This document shows, one piece after another, positions 11,920-23,447 of a stretch of DNA of 64,000 bases (its first letter is position 1; every line of letters starts with the position of its first letter). The position numbers and the translations under genes were made by a program. This DNA comes from Tricholomella constricta (taxonomy: Eukaryota > Basidiomycota > Agaricomycetes > Agaricales > Lyophyllaceae). The notes under the pieces were generated by a model, which saw nothing but the letters and a program-made list of their open reading frames with translations, was not told the DNA's origin and searched no databases. Where the stretch lies: assembly GCA_013368375.1 (NCBI GenBank), contig JAACJP010000004.1, positions 186,001 to 250,000 of the forward strand, given 5' to 3'.

Positions 11920-13505
11920 ATGTCAAACTCAGCTCTGCAACCGCCCGTTCACTCCGAGGAACTCAAGGTCGAATTTCCGGCGGAACATGTTCTCCTTCTC
12001 ACATTCAACAGGCCCAAGTCACTCAACGCCATGACCCCCCGCATGACAAACGACCTGCAGAACGTGCTTGACTGGTTCGAAGCCGAACCGCAACTGTGGT
12101 GCGTTCTTCTTGCAAAAACAAAAAACGCTGATGCTCGATCATAATTTAACCAATGAACTGTCTAATTTCCCCGCTCCTCTCCACAGGGTTGCCATAGTGA
12201 CTGGAGCAGGACGGATTTTCTGCGCAGGCGCAGACCTGAAAGCGTTCGTAGTATCGTAGCGTCCCAACGCCCGATTCCCCCTGGTTCACTGACACCGAAG
12301 CCGCTTGTCTAGATGGAATAATGACCAACAACAGGACAAGACGGACGAACAGGAAAGGATCGCCGCTGATGTCCATGGCTTTGGCTCGCTGTCACGGCGC
12401 CAATCGACCAAGCCCATCATCGCGGCTGTGCATGGGGGAGCATACGGTGGCGGTATGGAAATCCTGCTTAACTGCGACATCGTCGTGGTCAGCGAAGGTG
12501 CCAAGTTTGCCCTTCCGGAAGTCAAACGGGGCGTTGTGGCCATTCAGGGAGGTGAGAAACCCAATCCCGCCCTCCCCACCCCAACCTCAGTATCGAGGAT
12601 AGCGTCCAATAACTTATATTTGGAAAACGTGTGACGTACAGGTATTCCACGAATAGCACAGATTGCGGGACACCAGGTACGGTTTTTTCGAGCTTGCGGT
12701 TTGGCCCCTTTCCGTATGCGTGGCTTGCTGCCCTTTGCGCTTGGCTTTGTTCTCGGCTCGTTTGCGCCAATCGCTCGTTTGCTGAACGTGCTTATAGCTC
12801 GCATCGGAACTGCTTCTTTTGGGACGAACGATCGACGCCGCTGAGGCTCAAAAGCGCTTCGGATTGTGAGTAACTGTTTTCGTTCTAGATTGTCATTCCC
12901 CTTTTTTTTTTTCTTTCATATGCATGGGTTTTTTCTTCTTTCTTTGGGTTTTTTTTTCGCATCCCGAAATCAAAGGGAAAAAGCCGTGAACGGAAAAAGC
13001 TGATTTCGGACTCGTGCAATTTGCCTATATAGCGTTAACCAGATCGTGCCGCCGTCGAAAGTGCTGCCAGCGGCACTCGCCGTCGCGAAACAAATCATTT
13101 CAAACTCCCCGGACGCCGTGCAGTCCACCAAGGAAGGGCTGCTGATGTCCCAACAGCTCAATTTCCACCAGACCCTTCTGGCGAATGTCGGGAGCGCAGC
13201 AAGTACGCGGGTATACAAGGGCGAGAACATCAAGGTATGTGGTAATGTGTCTTTTGCCTTGTCTGATCATTCGCATTCGGGCTCTGAAGCACACATCAAA
13301 TTGTTGCAACCACTTACTGACTTGTTGTTGTTTTTTTTTTGGATCGCAGGAGGGTTTGAAGGCATTCTCCGAGGTCAGTTGGGCTCCGAATATTATGGGC
13401 GCACCCGCCCACCTGACCTGCGTCAACACACACTGACCCATATGTTACACATCTTTCCCCCCTCAGAAACGCGCTCCACTCTGGAAAAACCCCGCAAAGC
13501 TCTAG
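11920..13505 (+). CDS. Enoyl-CoA hydratase/isomerase (crotonase), predicted peroxisomal
   Basis: Exons 11920-12098, 12187-12243, 12313-12551, 12642-12676, 12798-12865, 13033-13234, 13350-13373 and 13467-13505 give 280 aa, typical of the family. Crotonase landmarks appear in order: LTFNRPKSLNAM; the oxyanion-hole strand GAGRIFCAGADLKA; the second oxyanion loop HGGAYGGGMEILLNCDI with Glu128; and ALPEVKRGV with Glu148. These match the two catalytic glutamates of rat enoyl-CoA hydratase, with the same spacing of 20. The protein ends in PAKL; AKL is a canonical type-1 peroxisomal signal, and there is no mitochondrial presequence. It likely hydrates 2-trans-enoyl-CoA in peroxisomal beta-oxidation, but crotonase substrate (hydratase or isomerase) cannot be fixed from sequence alone. 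The C-terminus, including the targeting signal, is carried by a separate 39-nt last exon. Confidence 0.93.
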
Positions 13506-15513
13506 GTCGTCTGCCATGGGCCACGAGATAGGTTTTTTTCTCGTGTGTACTGATTGTGATTGTGGTGTGGGCGTCGTAATTACCCCGGCAGATCTAGAAA
13601 GCGGCGTAATTTGGAAGTCAGCTTGTATATTGCTCCCCCCACCCCCATCATTTGCCTTTGTCGTCCACTGACAGTGATATCGGCTGATAGTGCCGCTTGA
13701 TTAATGTATTGCACTGGGAATTGTTTCAAGGATCTATCCGCGAAAGCGCAAACGTGATCCTTATTGAAGGGACAGGCGTATGGCCCTGCAGGGTGTAGAT
13801 GTAGATATAGATACTATCGGGTAAGCGCCCTGAGAGCTCCACCTAAGTCTTAACAGAAGAAGGCGTGGGGGAGACGGGAGGGTGTGCGCGTATGACGTGG
13901 AGGATGACGCGTGACGGCGCGGTTGGGGTAAAACAAACGTTGTTTCTTGCCCCCACAATTGTATGCGTAGGACCATGCAAAGGTCCACCCACCATGGAGG
14001 ATACCAAGACCGTCGTTCGTCACATGCACCGGGTGTACACTTTATCCCGCGGAATAGACCGTCCACCAAGTAAGTTATCAAAGGCCAATATCGCGCAAGA
14101 TGCGCCGCCTGCCGCCTGGAACTGGGACAACGACGCGTAACGCGAAGGTCTGGTCTCGGCCTTCGATCCCCAGCAGTGAAGGGCTCGGAGGGCCCGGGGG
14201 GGGGTGGGGAAGGACAGAATATGCGAGCGAGTTTCGGTAGTACGCGGTTGGCTGTGCAGAAATAGACGAGCGCCCCGGCGTCTAACCAGGTTGCCACCCC
14301 TTCGATCATAGATACCGTCTCCCGCCCTCAGATAACAGCATCATATCGCCCAGCTGCAGGTAGGCGAATGAATGTAGGGATGTTCCATCTAGGAGGTAGG
14401 GTGGTCGAGATTGGATTGCTACTCGGGCGCCGGATTTGGGGGGCTTAGTAGGGACGTCTCCATGATACATATGCGCGCGAGATAATCCTGGATGGATAGA
14501 CTTCGTGGTGGAAAAGCGTTGAACCGCCGATAAATTTTGATGGACCACCAAGCAACGCAAGGAAAGGGTCTTTGCGATCGCGTCGATGGCGCAGCTCACT
14601 TCCGAATTGTTGTTCTAAGGACGTGGTCAAAGAAGTAGGTCAGGGTTTGCCGAGGACACGAAAAGAATCTCCATCCAGTCTACCATGCAATCGGTAGTTC
14701 GGTAGTCCCTGAATACGCAGTCACAGTATTCAAAGGGTGGCGAATGAGCCTGAGAGAGAGGTCCCTACCCAGCCGCTCTGTCGTCTGGAAACACAAAGGA
14801 ATGTCAAATGAATGCCTTTGAGACGAACCTGCCTTCCGCGAGGATGTGGAAAATTTGGAGCATCAAACTCAAAGAGAATACACATACATGTCCTCTCAGG
14901 GGCCGGTAATATAGTTGATGCAGGTATTGCAAGCTGATACGAAGCTCGAGCGTGTTCTTATGACAGAAACCGTATCGACTCAACTTAAAGGCCCCTGATC
15001 GCCTTCGACGACTTGTTGAATTTTTGAAAATAAAAAATGTGGGCGTGTTCTGTGCCACATTGACATTCAATTGAATTGGGTGACATCGACAATGTATTGA
15101 AAATTGCATTGACGTACATGACCGAAGGCAGTTCTTCGTTCTTCCAAAGGTGAAAATCAATGCGAACCTGTCGTGGAGTCTGCTTGACGTTTTGAATAGG
15201 CAATGCGCGTTCCTGCCATGAACAACGAGGCCCAATTAGAGCTTCGGCTTTGTCGGTCCCCCTGTTCGTGGAGCCCTTAGTGTCTCGAGGTCCACAACAT
15301 AATTGAACAGGAAAAAAGGAAGGCGAGACACAGAGTTATGGCTCTCAGCGACCTTGGCCTTGAAGGGGCGTTGGGGCGCAGATATGAGGCTTGAGAAAGT
15401 AATGTCGTTAGTCGCTTAAGAGCGAGAGGCCGGGAAAGGCAGAAAAGTGCGGAATGATCGTGCGAAAATGATGCCGGAAAGGATATCCGAGAGTGTAACA
15501 CTGGCGCTTCACG
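13506..15513. other. Intergenic stretch, no recognisable gene
   Basis: A 182-codon minus-strand frame at 13761-14309 and a 143-codon one at 14804-15235 have no motif and an unbiased composition. They are probably chance frames. Confidence 0.5.
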
Positions 15514-16478
15514 ATGGACTCCTCCGAAAAAAGTTCTTCGAGTTCATCCTCCCAACAGCCCCTACCTCCGGACTCCTCGCAGCCCACAAGCGCCTTTGAA
15601 AGATGGAGGAGAAAGGCCGCGCTGGTTACGGGCCTCGGTGTGTCGGAGGAAGAACGCATGGCCGATCTCAAGATGCACCAAACGCGCCAGTGTGAAAAAA
15701 CGAAGGACTATCTCATGAACTACAGTGAGTGTTGTTTTCGTGGCGTTGTCGTTAAGGAACATCCTCAAGTGCTTTCTGGTTTCTTTCAGGTCCTGCAGTT
15801 GTTTTCATGCTCAAGCATCTGAAGCTGTCGGGCTGTGAGGTGCCGCCGCAAAATGTCCTTTGTGCTCCGTGCGACTGGTCTCGCGCGGGTGGATTCAGCC
15901 CTGACCCAGGAGCAGTCGTACTGTGCTCGGGTCATTTCTTCAGCCAGAAGCACATGGAAACCACACTCGTTCATGAGCTCGTACACATGTACGACCACTG
16001 CAAGTTCAAGGTGGACTGGGGCAACCTAAGGCATCATGCGTGTAGCGAGGTATGTCATGAATTTCTTCATTCATCCTGTCCTTTGTATTATTGGATGGCA
16101 CTTCTGACTAAGCTGTGGGATAGATTCGAGCGAACAGCTTGAGTGGGGACTGCCGGTACACGCGAGAACTGCGCCGTGGCTTCGCTTCTTTTTCCAAACA
16201 GCACCAGGTATGGATTAACATGCGACATTGCATGAGACGTCCTCCTTTAACCAGCTCCTTTTTTTCTTTCTTCAGGCGTGCGTGCGTCGTCGAGCAGTGA
16301 TCTCGGTCGCTGAAAACCCCGCCTGCCCGGATGTCGCCTCTGCCGAGAAGGCTGTCAACGAAGTTTGGGATAGCTGTTTTACTGACACGCGGCCCTTTGA
16401 TGAGGTATGTATGGATGAATATTTCCCACCATCTCCCTTTCCTGATCAATGATTCCACCCACCTGACAGATATATTGA
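15514..16478 (+). CDS. ATP23: Mitochondrial inner-membrane protease/chaperone Atp23
   Basis: Exons 15514-15724, 15790-16049, 16124-16207, 16276-16404 and 16470-16478 give 230 aa. The zinc-metalloprotease motif HELVH lies at 132-136, inside the family string [16 protein letters not shown]. It is followed by the Atp23 blocks [18 protein letters not shown] and a C-terminal stretch ending RPFDEIY. Several cysteines match the family's disulfide-linked intermembrane-space form. Atp23 (peptidase M76) processes the Atp6 precursor and helps assemble the F1Fo-ATP synthase in yeast. The first 35 residues are Ser/Pro-rich and acidic, not a classical presequence, as expected for MIA40-dependent import. 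The last coding exon is only 9 nt (Ile-Tyr-stop). That exon is the least secure; without it, translation would run only a few codons into the intron. Confidence 0.93.
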
Positions 16479-16766
16479 GCTGGCTTAGACAGTATGTTTA
16501 TATAGAGTGCAGCGCCCCGAAGTCTCCTCGTCGTTGTTTACCTCCCCGCCATAATAGACAGGACATGTGCTTTTAATTTGGAAAACATCGGAGATGACGA
16601 AAGAATGTTCCTGATTTTCCGCGTCACAACGATTGTTTGTCAGTGTTTGTAGCTTATAAAAAGTTGGTTCCCACTCTCGTCGTTCCTCCTTGTCATTTAC
16701 GTCGACAGTCCTACTTCTCCTAATATTTCTCTTTAGTTCGACAGCACTCCGTCCACGACCAGAAAA

Positions 16767-17642
16767 ATGTTCGTCAAGCTCGGGTTAGTAACTCCAACTC
16801 TCGAAAATACTTTTTAAAGTTCCTAACTTCATAATTTCTTTTCTTGTTACTACCAGCCTCCTCGCCCTCGTCACTCCTTTTGTCGCTGGCCTGAAACTCT
16901 TCGTCCCCGAAAACCCTACCGACAGTGGACCCGTCACTCTCAGATGGACATCTGAGCCTGGAGACCCGTGAGATTACACTTCGCTTGGTTCGCCACGCGG
17001 CTAACCATTTCTTCAATATAGGGCCACCTTCTCGTTCGAGCTCATCAACGAGAGCTTCAACAATGCATTTGCCATCGCAAACAACGTCATGCCAGAGCTC
17101 GGGTCAATTGACATCGTATTGCCCGTCGTTCCCGTTGGGTATGTCACTCTGATCCTATTAACAGTTTAACCTCCTAAAGTCCTTCACTTTGCCAGCGCCG
17201 GATACACATTGCAGGCTGTGAACATCGGAAACATCAACGAAGTCTATGCTGAGACTCCCCAGTTCGCTATTGGGCCCAACGGAGCTACGAGCGTATCCTC
17301 CGTCTCTGCCTCCCGCACCACATCTGGCTCCTCTACTTCCAGGACGACCCTTTCTGTATCAGCCACGTACGACTCCTTTTCCCTTCTCGCCGGTTTAAAC
17401 CCGTAATTAACCCCTATGCCTATGCCCCCCTTAGGACCCGTTCCACCTCGACCTCCGCATTCGGGACCACCGTCACAAACCCTTCCACATCCGAGACTAA
17501 CAGCGCCTCCCAGACAAGCACCAGCGCGCCCGCCACGTTCTCAAATGCAGCAGGCTGTCCCGCGAAGATGAACACCAACAACATGGGAGCCATGGCCGCA
17601 GTTCTCCTCTCGGCCGTTGCCGGAGCCGTGATTGTCCTGTAA
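16767..17642 (+). CDS. GPI-anchored Ser/Thr-rich wall protein, Kre9/KNH-type domain
   Basis: Exons 16767-16783, 16857-16967, 17022-17138, 17196-17366 and 17435-17642 give 207 aa. A signal peptide (KLGLLALVTPFVAG) precedes a compact beta domain: FVPENPTDSGPVTLRWTSE, then FSFELIN, VLPVVPVGAGYTLQAVN and AETPQFAIG. This pattern belongs to the fungal Ser-Thr-rich GPI-anchored family related to Kre9/Knh1. A linker rich in Ser and Thr (about 105-175) should be heavily O-mannosylated. The tail ends with NAAGCPAKMNTNNMG and a hydrophobic stretch with nothing after it, a typical GPI-attachment signal. The likely location is the plasma membrane or cell wall; the molecular role is not established. Exon 1 is only 17 nt. 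Confidence 0.88.
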
Positions 17643-18249
17643 AAACGGCAAATGACGTGCATCCACCATGCTTCCCGTTGTTCGTTGGTAGATTTGCAGG
17701 ATCCTGGATTTCTTTCTCTCCTCGTTTGGTAGTGTAGGCCTTGAGCATCTCCTCTCATCCCTTCTCGTCGCTTGGACCACGCACGACCCCCTCCCCCCCT
17801 TCCCCACTCTGACAATCGAACTCTTTTGTTTTTTTGCTTACTTGCTCTTTTTTTTTTCCTCAAACGACTCGTCCGTCTCGCTCATCATATAACTATCGAA
17901 CTATCCTCGTTGGGTAGTACATACCATACCCCTCCCCGCGTCCCCGCCTCGCCGGCCGTAGTCATGTTTGATAGATTCCATCGTCTGTATAGTGTAGTGG
18001 TAGTGGCCTCAGCCAGCCCGTTAGCTCGTCCGGTCGTTACGTGTATGAACATCTGTGTTAACCACCAGATTAACCGCGTATAACATGTCGAAGGGCTGCC
18101 AACGAGGTCGAACTTGAAACTATCTCCAACACATTTTTGATCCATAAGTATTCAGCATTTAAGGTCATGTTACTTGGAAACCATCGAGAAGTGACAAGTG
18201 CACTCCAAGGACCTAGGTAAGTGGAAACACGGTGATTGGTGTCGTGGGG
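17643..18249. other. Intergenic stretch between GPI gene and pseudogene
   Basis: Pyrimidine-rich 3' flank of the GPI gene (runs of C and T at 17775-17870). No gene seen. Confidence 0.5.
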
Positions 18250-19091
18250 CTAGTCATGAAGAATACGAACACGAATCACGCAACAGAGGACAACTGCCGT
18301 GAGGACGTAGAAGCACATTATAATAAATATAGACCTCCGGGCGTCCATCGTGATCAGAGTACCCAGCAACACAGCAGTGTATGCATCTAGGGAAATGAAC
18401 CGTAAGTTGGTCCAGCTCGAGCTCGAGACTCGGAGCGGTATCTTGACCTTTATTGAGTCCCAACTACAACCTGATTGATTGCTGCCGGACGAAGAATGAA
18501 TGAACGAACGAAGGATATCATTAGTCTCCCAAAGGCAGTTGTAGATACTCCTTGAACCTGCAGGCTTATAGCTAGGCCAAGCCTCGCTGAGCTTGAAGCC
18601 TTCAAGTTGAACGAGCTCCATCAGAATAGACGCGGTTCCCGGGCCAGCTCCGTTGTCCGAGTCAGGCGAGTACCCGTAAATCTCGTGAGCGGGGGCAACC
18701 CAAAGGAACGCATGTATTCGATAGTGGCGACTTCGCTGGCGACGGTGTAGTACTCTCAGCTCTGGGACGGTTATGGGGTAACGGAATACGGGCGAACCAT
18801 CTGCCGCCGAGCGTCACGGAGAGTGATGATAAAAGGTACGATTGAATCCGCCCCCGGAAAGCTTCGACAAGGTCACTGACGACATCACCAGGACTTTGAA
18901 CTCTGCTGCAAGTCGACGTAGCCCGTCGACATCATTGAAAGCGAGCCTCCGCTCATTGTGGCGAAGAGCGTTCGTTATAGCTGAACGATAGAGATAACGG
19001 GTCGGAGATGTATGCGATAGAACAGAATGTGTAAGACTTATGTCCAGCGCCCCGACGTGTAGTTGAAGATATCGTTCTGAGAATCCGCCAT
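18250..19091 (-). pseudogene. Degenerate APH-type phosphotransferase (fungal aminoglycoside-phosphotransferase-like family)
   Basis: Reading the minus strand from an ATG at 19091 gives, in shifting frames, the landmark strings of the fungal APH/choline-kinase-like family. In order they are FNYTSGRW, HNERRLAFNDVDGLRRLA, LSKLSGGGFNRTF, ITLRDARR, ARIPLP, VASEVATIEYMRSFGLP, EIYGYSPDSDN, ILMELVQ and KLSEAWPS. At least four single- or double-base shifts, near 18835, 18793, 18755 and 18700, separate these blocks, so no spliced frame can join them. After about 18550 the frame stays open to 18250, but the family match fades and the catalytic HPD-type loop is not visible. This is a dead gene of a family often expanded in Agaricomycetes. 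The blocks are collinear and in order, so the identification is firm; the exact ends are not. Confidence 0.85.
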
Positions 19092-22000
19092 AGTAGACAA
19101 CGCGAGCCGTGCCAGCGAAACTGTCGTGGTAGAGACGGTGCTCGGCGATAACGGTCGCAGAGAGGCTGGAGCTTTGAGCAGTTTGAAGACGAGACTCACC
19201 CTACCAACGCAGAGCATGCCAATATAAGTTGAGGTGAAGTAGCATTGGCGGAAGGCAAACAGTGCCGTCTTACTTTTCGTAGCGAGCCGGGCCGCCGACC
19301 CCTACAACCACAAGTTTGCCCAACCACTAAAAGTGAAAGCGGCAGATTCATCAGGTAAAGCAAGGATGGATCATCGCACAATCAATATAGTCACAGAGTC
19401 GATTCAGATATCATGAAAAAAAATTGAAATCTGGCGAATTCTTGATGCAATGATATGTCACTCTGTACTCGGAATTCGAAGTGTCTTCGAAGAAGTCGGT
19501 CATAAGAAAGGATGGATCCTCGCACGGTACAGAGTCGATATGACAACGCTGACTCGACTCCGACGCGCCGACATGTCAACTTCAACAATGTGGGCATCAT
19601 GATCAGTTGCCGGCCCCCATCCAATCCACAGACGACTGTAACGAACACGCGAACGTACATCCTATCATCAATTTCAAAAGCCCGTGCTCCACGGCCTGCT
19701 GTCAGATCAGGAACTAGGAACTAAGAACTAAGACTCATGTGCAGTGGGCGTGAGGCTATCTGATAATGATAGACGGGACGCGCGACCGTGATTGCGCTAG
19801 GTAGAGTATCGTGGTTATACCACGCCCACCCAACTGGGCTTCGGCTTCGGCTAAGCGTCTGGGAAGCGGAGCGGAGTGGAACTTGGAAAACTCGAACTCG
19901 GACTTGAAGGGTCGTGTGGCATGCGGAACCCCGTAATCGTGTAGTAGTAGTATGTGCGATCCGGTGCCCGTTAGAACGCCTGACAGCATCACCTTCGAAC
20001 GCGCCGAACAAATTGCGTCACAAACACTCCGTTAGCCGGTGAACAGGCTTCTGTGCACTTACTTCTTACATGCTGCAACTGGCGTGCGGAAAATTTGAAG
20101 GGCCTAGCGGGGATACATACGTCCGCGTACAAACAGGCTCCAAACCGGCGTGAGCTAGCTCGAGGAGATCCATCGACAATCGATAAATGAGTAGGGCAGG
20201 AGGGGGTGGGGAAGGATATTCATGCCCACATTGCAGCGTAACCTGGGTCCTTTTTTCAGTGGTACCTTACCTATAGATCGTCCGGTCTCAGCGGTAGCTG
20301 CGCTAACCACGAGCACGAGGTGACCTTGTGAGTTGGGCTGTGGGCGAAACGATACGGAACACGTCGTATCAGACGGCAGTATACGGTATGCTCGTCGCCG
20401 TTACAGTGCAGGTGATGCTATCCTCCCGAAGCTTGAAGATCAGGTCTTGCTCGCTTGGCATTCACGGCCAGAGAAGCCGCAATATACCGCGTGCTTGCCT
20501 CAAATCGGCCAGGATCGTAAGAAATACTCTGATCAAACGCGCATTGCATCCAGTACTCAGGATGCTTGTTTGAAACGCGAAATGCCCGAGTGGCTCGAGA
20601 AAGCGAGGCTAATGAGCTCTCGGGACAGGCCATGAGGCCACGGGGTTCGACATTAGATATGGGCATATAGTAGGGTCGAGTTGTCGGTTTACTAGTTGGT
20701 TCAAGGTTGTATAGAATACCCGCCAGCGCGTGGTATATTCCCAAATTCGGTAACATCAATCATCGCAACAAAACGCCACCGCGGAGAATTATGCCCTCGA
20801 GTCTGATAACACGTATTCCAAGTGGCGTCTGGGGGTGGGGGTGGCGGGGTAAATCATGCTCCGAGTCGACAGGAGAGGCCTGGATGGCTTTGATAGCGAG
20901 GTCGACAGGGACTGTCCAGGGCCGCTTCCCAAGCAAGCTGGGGCACGCCTGGCGCCGGAGACCTGAATCGTCGTGAAACACGGAATATCACGGAGGTTGT
21001 ATGCTTAGCCTGAATCATTTGATAGAGGCCTTGAGAGGAAACAGCCAACATTCATTCGGGAAGCATTAACCTTCGACAAGGTATGTGAATAGCCTTGTCC
21101 AGATTCAGATTCGTTGGGGCTGAGATACGGCCAGAGGGGGATCTGCTGCCAAACGGAGGGAAAGAAGCCCGGGCCAAGCTTTCAAGACTGAGTTTCAAGG
21201 TCCCATGTGGCTGGAGAAACAATTCAGCGGGAATTGAAAACGCAAGAGTATTAGAGTTGTTCTATTGATAGCTTTGTGCGTCCTGAATATTCCGGTGAGT
21301 GTCCGAAGCGCAGGGCCAGTCCTGAGCAGAACAATTCAGGAGAGACTTCTCAGGAGCTCTCGAGATCCGGGCCCTTCCTGGACTGGCGTTCCTCATGAAG
21401 AGTGGCGTTTTTATATAAGTCCCGTCCCCAGAAGACAGCTTATTGCTTATCCATGTGAAAATGTTCGGAATTGGGATGGTAAGGATTCGAGAAGGTTGTG
21501 TTAAGTGATCGAGGGACGCCTATACCTGATTAATTGGATTGCGCGCCATGGACTGGCATGCGATTTGTCCCTCATCTAATGTAAAAGAGTGAGCTCTGTT
21601 GGGAGAAAAAGAGAGAGATATTTGATGAAGGCTCACTTGGAGTCACCGTAACAACACAGTGAATTTATCAGTCGGCGATTTTAGACCGCCCGTCAGTTTG
21701 TAATGCGAAAGATAGGCGTTTCCTTGAGTGCGGGGCATATAAGGTATCGGTATCACATGCCTATGTAGGGAAGAGATTTCCGCCTGATCGTATTGTTGCG
21801 CGCGATGCAACGGCGAAAGGGACGAGATGCATTCCACGGATAGAGAGGTCGAAAGACTTCGAAAAAGAATGCGTCGAGGGAGAATCAAGGCTCGAATGGG
21901 CGCCGTACGTCGATGTAATATAGCAAACGAGGCTTCCCGACGATCATCACCTTTGGGACGAAGGTCTAACGCTCTGTATCAACCACATAAAACGCCGCAG

Positions 22001-22407
22001 AATGTCCCGGATGATCAGGAGTTGTTAAAAGTTCTGGTGGACCATACAGACTCTCGAATACAGTCGGCAACTTGACCACCGATTGCGCCAATGCGAAGGT
22101 TGAATGGCGCGTCGTTTTTAGGATGTATATGATACGCATAATCGGCGAGATAACGGTGGAAGTAATTGATGAGACACCCACCTGATCCTGGTTTTAATAG
22201 GACTATTCAGATCTCATTGATCATGGGTTTCTATGCAAAGATATAATGAGTTGGAATAGGCTTTTGTAGTGTCGATGAGCGCAATGAAGACGAATTTAGT
22301 GCTGGAGGACGTCACGGTCGAGCCACTACGGAACTCCGATATCAATCACCAAGCACGTGATCATTGACGCCATTCGACGGGTGACCCACCTTCGGCTGAG
22401 TAAACTC
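19092..22407. other. 3.3-kb gene-poor stretch
   Basis: No gene recognised. Frames at 20333-20635 (plus, 100 codons) and 21827-22075 (plus) have somewhat coding-like composition but no motif. I see no inverted repeats marking a transposon. It may hold further gene remnants next to the APH pseudogene. Confidence 0.4.
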
Positions 22408-22420
22408 ATGTTCCCTCGAC

Positions 22421-22428
22421 TTTATAAC
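22421..22428 (+). promoter_or_regulatory. TATA-like box of the glutaredoxin gene
   Basis: TTTATAAC lies about 80 bases before the ATG at 22504 and is followed by a pyrimidine-rich leader. If used, it would place the transcript start downstream of the alternative in-frame ATG at 22408. Confidence 0.5.
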
Positions 22429-22503
22429 TGCCTCTCGTTTCGACGTCCACCACGGACTCTCTCCACAGCCTTCTTTTCATCTCTTTACCTCAACCGAAAT
22501 CAT

Positions 22504-23032
22504 ATGTCTATCCAACAACTCGTAGATGTACGTGGACATCTCTTCGTTCCGGCACGGAACTGATCTGAATGTCGTTTGCGTAGACCGCCATTGTGGACAA
22601 CAAGATTACCATTTTCTCCAAGAGCTGGTGCCCATACTGCAAGAAGGCCAAGGCTCTTTTTGCTGAGGAGTTCCCCGATGTCGAGGCAAAAGTTTTCGAG
22701 TAAGCCGAGATCCATTTCGTGACCTGCATCTTCAGTCTTAATTGGGTCATTCCAGGCTCGACGAGAGAGACGATGGAGCTGCGATCCAGGACTATTTGTT
22801 GAAGAAGTCCGGCCAGCGTACCGTTCCCAATGTCTACGTCAGTGAGTATCATGTCAATTTGATTTTGTATAATTTAATTCTTTACTTATACGAACTACTA
22901 GACGGCGAACATGTCGGAGGTATATCGCGTATCTTTTTCGTTCTTGGTGCAGAGTCTGACATCATTTCAGGGAGCGATGATGTTCGCGCATCCTTCAACC
23001 AGGGAGCGCTCACGAAACTCGTTAGAGCTTGA
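22504..23032 (+). CDS. Dithiol glutaredoxin (CPYC)
   Basis: Exons 22504-22527, 22584-22699, 22756-22841, 22902-22919 and 22971-23032 give 101 aa, the usual size. Landmarks are the active site C24-P-Y-C27 in [12 protein letters not shown], the cis-proline TVP in [11 protein letters not shown], and the glutathione-binding GEHVGGSDD. Glutaredoxins reduce disulfides and protein-glutathione adducts using glutathione. The frame is open upstream to another ATG at 22408. That longer form would add about 32 residues rich in Arg, Ser and Phe with no acidic residues (MFPRLYNCLSFRRPP...), which looks like a mitochondrial presequence. I chose the inner ATG because a TATA-like box lies between the two. Exon 4 is a micro-exon of 18 nt. 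Confidence 0.93.
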
Positions 23033-23447
23033 GTCATGCCTGGTCAGCATACCAGTATACATCAGGAAGCAAGTATATAACCTGCAAAGTAACGTTCGGC
23101 ATGCCTCGGTTGTAATCAGGGAGTTTAGTTAGAAGTTAGGGCCGAATTCCGTGTATTTTTATGCTTGTAAAGCAGGGCTCGACCACGAACGATTTGGCGC
23201 ACGTTAGACGGGTTCGGGTTTTTTATTTTATTTTATCAAGTTCCGTGTCGTCATAGTCCAAATTTCAAAACTGTCGTGGACCCCGTGACGCCACGTGGTC
23301 GATATCGTTTCCTGGTGTTGTCGGTTGAGCGCTGTTCAGTGTTCACCATCTCAGTTCAAGTCTCTCCGTATATCACAGTCACTCAAGAAAGCCTCTCCTG
23401 ACATACGACCAGCTGGCCTGCGCTCTATATTGCCTTAGAAACCGAAT

